A DNA stretch of 25,422 bases from IMG/VR virus record IMGVR_UViG_3300020171_000126, positions 1 to 25,422 of that record; one strand, 5' to 3'. Below are positions 22,675-25,422 of this stretch, piece by piece; position 1 is the stretch's first letter; every line of letters starts with the position of its first letter. Source of the stretch: a virus. A program made the position numbers and the translations under genes. Below the pieces are notes generated by a model. The model saw only the letters and a list, made by a program, of their open reading frames with translations. It was not told the DNA's origin and searched no databases.

Positions 22675-24817
22675 TATTACTCACCAACCCTCTTTCCTGA
22701 TACGGTCCTTGTTTATTACTCTTAACTGAAGAAACAATACTGTTTAGAGTTTTTACCCTTTCGATTCTACGGTTTTCATCGTTCGCCTTCAATTCCTCAA
22801 GTATCTTAGTACGCTCGATCTTTAACTTTTCCTCATCAAATTCAACACCTTTAATCTTAACTTCCCGTTCCAGCCTTTCAGTAACAATCTTTTCCCTGAT
22901 TAATTCAATCTCGGCATCAATCTTTCTCGCGTTCGCCATCTTGACTTCAACCTCCGCACCATCGACCGGGCTTGTCTGAGGTTGTTCAGACTGGCCTTGT
23001 AAACTCTGTATAATCTGATCAAACAACGGAAGCTCACCAGACTTCACGGCTGATTCAATGTCTTTTTCTTCCATTCCTGCTATATCCTGAAAATACTGAA
23101 GCATACCTTCAGGAACACCTAATTCTGTAAGTTTTTTAAATAATTCACCGAACGGGCCCTGTTGCATTCTTTCAAGTATTTTTTTATAATCAGGGAAATC
23201 AATCTTTTCAAGCAGCGCTTCCTGATCTATCGCGCTCATCTTAAATAACTCAATAGATTCTTCTCTTTCCTGAACCTGCGACCTCGGCATCGTAGACCCT
23301 GAAACAACCGTTAGTTTGGCAGGAATAAGAAGAGACTTGCCATTAATTCTTCCAGTGTTTTTCTTCCCGTTTTTTTCGTATGTTATCCAGCGGTCCTCAG
23401 TGTACCAATTTTGACCATGTGAAATATACATCCGGCCGCGCTCTCGGATCATCTTTGAATAATTTCTAATTTTATCCTTAAGCATCCGGGATACATTTTC
23501 AAGTAAAACAGCAAGCGCCTTATACGCAATCACGTTCCTTCCGGCTGAATCGGCCTGATCTAAATCAAACGTACCGGCTATCGTGAAAAATAAATCCTTG
23601 TAAATCGTAAGCGCCTGAAGCATATTAGCGTCAAGTCTCGGAGGCTCAAGCCACTTCAAACCACTTGCGGTAAAGGTCGATGTCGGTCTAATAATTGCCG
23701 GACCACCCAAAAAATGAGTATCAGGAATACCTGAATCTTTAGGATTAACAAATTTTAAAGCAGATCCTTTGTCTTTAACTAAGGTAATCGCTGAAAGTGT
23801 TTTATTAACCTCTATATTTAAATCCTCAAGCTGCTCGTAATCGGCCATACCGAAAGGGCTTGCCGTATCGGTTACACTATAATTCTTTGAAAACGGATAT
23901 TTATCCCAACAATACGTCTTTATCGCGTCTTCTACTGAAAGTTCCGGGTTAATTGACGGGTTATTATCATCAGAAAACACTATCTTCCCACCGCACCCGG
24001 CGATAATCCTTCGGATATTACCGAAATATTTAGCTTCTCCGCCAACTTCCGTATAATCTCTTACCCAACACTCAACCATTAAAACATTCTCGTTATCATC
24101 AGAAGCAACGGCTCCCGAACCGACCAAGTTTTTAATGATCCCCGCAAACGTGGCAACGTATCCTTGATGCTTTTCTCCGAGTGATATCTCAGACCTGGTA
24201 TCTCCAAGCTGCTTTAAATAATCACTGTCAGCCACTATCATGTCTTTAAACTTTGAAAACTGCCGCTTAACTTTACGTACAGACAGAGGAAAAAAATGTA
24301 ATACTGCTTCACACTCCTGGATGTCCCTTTCCTTAACCGGATACCACCCAAAATTAAACATCGAAACCGTTTCTGCGTCTACCTCACCGTATGGAAATTC
24401 CTTATCAATATCGAACGATACCTTTTCAACCACAGTACCGTAAAGCTCACCGTCACTTACCGACTCATAAAAAACATTCTGCTGCTCCTGCTCAGTCCAC
24501 CAATTTTCACAAGTCCTCAGCATGCTATCTAAAGCTTCCGGGTCTGTTTCTCCGGTCTGAACAGCATTGAATGTTGGATTATTATCCGTAAGCATATTAA
24601 CTGTGTTGTGATGCGATTTCCCTAACAGATTCGCCGTTAAAAGCGTATGTTTAGAATTTTTAGGCGATTTCCAATGTTTATTGCGCCGAAGCTCGTAATA
24701 TCTATTCCACGCCTTCGTCCTCCCGGAATTTTCACGGTATTTCAAAATCTCGTCCAAGATTTCAAACACCCTGTACCCGACCTTCGGATCGCCTTCTTTT
24801 GGTATCAATTCATCCAT
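22667..24817 (-). CDS. Portal protein (716 aa)
   Basis: The start overlaps the zinc-protein gene by eight bases with an AGGAAA SD. Length and motifs fit the large portals of short-tailed phages. An N-terminal helix pair contains GRTKAWNRYYELRRNKHW, then NLLGKSHHNTVNMLTDNNPTF. A wing and stem region contains FYESVSDGELYGTVVEK, then EVDAETVSMFNFGWYP. In the centre are MADYEQLEDLNIEVNKTLSA and AGRNVIAYKALAVLLENVSRMLKD, a clip/stem helix pattern. From residue ~625 the protein is a long charged helix (EVKMANARKIDAEIELIREK onward), resembling the coiled-coil barrel at the end of P22-type portals. Twelve copies would form the DNA gate; the terminase gene normally lies just upstream, outside the window. 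Confidence 0.82.
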   Translation of the reverse strand: MDELIPKEGDPKVGYRVFEILDEILKYRENSGRTKAWNRYYELRRNKHWKSPKNSKHTLLTANLLGKSHHNTVNMLTDNNPTFNAVQTGETDPEALDSMLRTCENWWTEQEQQNVFYESVSDGELYGTVVEKVSFDIDKEFPYGEVDAETVSMFNFGWYPVKERDIQECEAVLHFFPLSVRKVKRQFSKFKDMIVADSDYLKQLGDTRSEISLGEKHQGYVATFAGIIKNLVGSGAVASDDNENVLMVECWVRDYTEVGGEAKYFGNIRRIIAGCGGKIVFSDDNNPSINPELSVEDAIKTYCWDKYPFSKNYSVTDTASPFGMADYEQLEDLNIEVNKTLSAITLVKDKGSALKFVNPKDSGIPDTHFLGGPAIIRPTSTFTASGLKWLEPPRLDANMLQALTIYKDLFFTIAGTFDLDQADSAGRNVIAYKALAVLLENVSRMLKDKIRNYSKMIRERGRMYISHGQNWYTEDRWITYEKNGKKNTGRINGKSLLIPAKLTVVSGSTMPRSQVQEREESIELFKMSAIDQEALLEKIDFPDYKKILERMQQGPFGELFKKLTELGVPEGMLQYFQDIAGMEEKDIESAVKSGELPLFDQIIQSLQGQSEQPQTSPVDGAEVEVKMANARKIDAEIELIREKIVTERLEREVKIKGVEFDEEKLKIERTKILEELKANDENRRIERVKTLNSIVSSVKSNKQGPYQERGLVSNNV

Positions 24818-25214
24818 TTTTTTTCCTACAGGCTCTTTCGTGGTTCAATAGAGCTGTTTTGGTTTTTATTCCACGACCGCATATCAAACATATAAATTTT
24901 GGCTTAACCGAAATTACAGACTTCCCATCAGGTGCTAACACTACTAATTTGTTAGCTTCACTATTTTCCAATGCTTTAAAAAAACTAATCGCGCAAGGAT
25001 GCGTCATAGCTCTGCCTCTTTCCTCGAATGGCCTGTAATTACAATACGGGCATTTCAGATTCTCCCACAGACACTCTGCCGGGAAAAGCGGAGGTATTTT
25101 ATGATCGGGCATTAACGACCCTATCATACCGCCGACAATCGGCTCCTTGAATGTTTCCGGGTCAATAATTCCTATCGGGCTTTTGCACGTTTCGCAGTAT
25201 ATTTTAATTTGCAC
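24810..25214 (-). CDS. Zinc-binding protein with ribbon and finger (134 aa)
   Basis: The best start is GTG at 25214, overlapping the upstream stop by 11 bases; the SD is weak. Two metal sites are visible. C7/C10 with C55/C58 form a zinc ribbon (YCETC and KCPYC). C109/C112 with H125/C129 (CLICGRGIKTKTALLNHERAC region) form a C2HC finger close to the classical C2H2 spacing. Between them is a hydrophobic helix with SFFKALENSEANKLVVL. Such small zinc proteins next to portal genes are of unknown role; nucleic-acid binding, or a packaging or transcription factor, is an inference. Confidence 0.64.
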   Translation of the reverse strand: MQIKIYCETCKSPIGIIDPETFKEPIVGGMIGSLMPDHKIPPLFPAECLWENLKCPYCNYRPFEERGRAMTHPCAISFFKALENSEANKLVVLAPDGKSVISVKPKFICLICGRGIKTKTALLNHERACRKKNG

Positions 25215-25413
25215 CCGTGTCTATCCTTTCATCCATCATTGCAGCGCTAAATGGATCTTGGTCTATCTCGTAAGGCTTTACTTTACTTGAGGTAACAACC
25301 CCTATCGGCTCACCCCTTGTTTGCCTTCCCATCCAAAAACCGAAATAAATTGACAGGAAGTTACTCAAGACAAAAACCATAATTAAAACAATATAGAATG
25401 TTTGTTTATCCAT
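25204..25413 (-). CDS. Small single-span membrane protein (69 aa)
   Basis: The ATG at 25413 has a GGGGAG SD right at the window edge. Residues ~6-28 are strongly hydrophobic (FYIVLIMVFVLSNFLSIYFG), followed by positively charged WMGRQTRGE, so the polar tail probably faces the cytoplasm. The tail holds YEIDQDPFSAAMMDERID. The gene overlaps the zinc-protein gene by 11 bases. It could be a membrane tether or a late regulatory peptide; nothing marks it as a holin or spanin, and no lysis genes are adjacent. Function unknown. Confidence 0.62.
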   Translation of the reverse strand: MDKQTFYIVLIMVFVLSNFLSIYFGFWMGRQTRGEPIGVVTSSKVKPYEIDQDPFSAAMMDERIDTGAN

Positions 25414-25422
25414 ATCTCCCCC

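Noticed and set aside
1-25422. CRISPR arrays, insertion sequences, integrase or attachment sites.
   Set aside because: No regularly spaced repeats, transposase or recombinase motifs were seen on either strand.

Overview
The window is part of the virion-structure module of a tailed bacteriophage with a short, podovirus-type tail. The organism is inferred from gene content alone. On the minus strand (right to left) the genes run: membrane and zinc-ribbon small proteins, portal, candidate capsid staple, scaffold, major capsid, decoration-like proteins, head-tail adaptors, tail nozzle, ejection-type internal proteins, one giant polyvalent protein, then fibre or spike pieces. There is no tape-measure, sheath, tube or baseplate gene, which argues against a long tail. 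Every convincing gene lies on the minus strand. Most junctions are ATGA, TAATG or TAGTG overlaps or gaps under 20 bases with clear Shine-Dalgarno (SD) sites, so the region behaves as one long late transcript. The host cannot be named. Consensus-like SD sites and two Sec-type signal peptides point to a bacterial host and are compatible with a Gram-negative one. The base composition is AT-leaning.

Right part (25413 to 21843): a 69-aa single-span membrane protein, a 134-aa zinc protein, a P22-like-sized portal with a long charged helical C-terminus, a small capsid-staple-like protein, an FmdB-type zinc ribbon, and a 52-aa gene. A strong intrinsic terminator at 21751-21792 ends this block. Just beyond it, a 23-base stretch with partial resemblance to a T7-type RNA polymerase promoter precedes the scaffold gene.

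Middle part (21696 to 13542): scaffold, major capsid protein, a decoration-like protein behind an 8-bp hairpin, a cysteine-containing protein of unknown role, another small virion-type protein, two head-tail adaptors, a fibre with a C1q-like end, a nozzle-like 653-aa protein and a small 60-aa protein.

Left part (13545 to 1): a GNAT-like protein comparable in position to T7 gp13, three internal-virion (ejection-type) proteins, and a 2499-aa polyvalent protein. The giant protein carries an ADP-ribosyltransferase-like motif set, an HEXXGH metallopeptidase-like motif and a hydrophobic C-terminal region. Seven fibre-related or small virion genes follow. Two of them unexpectedly begin with signal peptides. 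The last is the N-terminal part of a beta-helix tailspike cut by the window edge.

Terminase, replication, lysis, integration, tRNA and CRISPR features are not visible here. No gene-free stretch exceeds about 150 bases.
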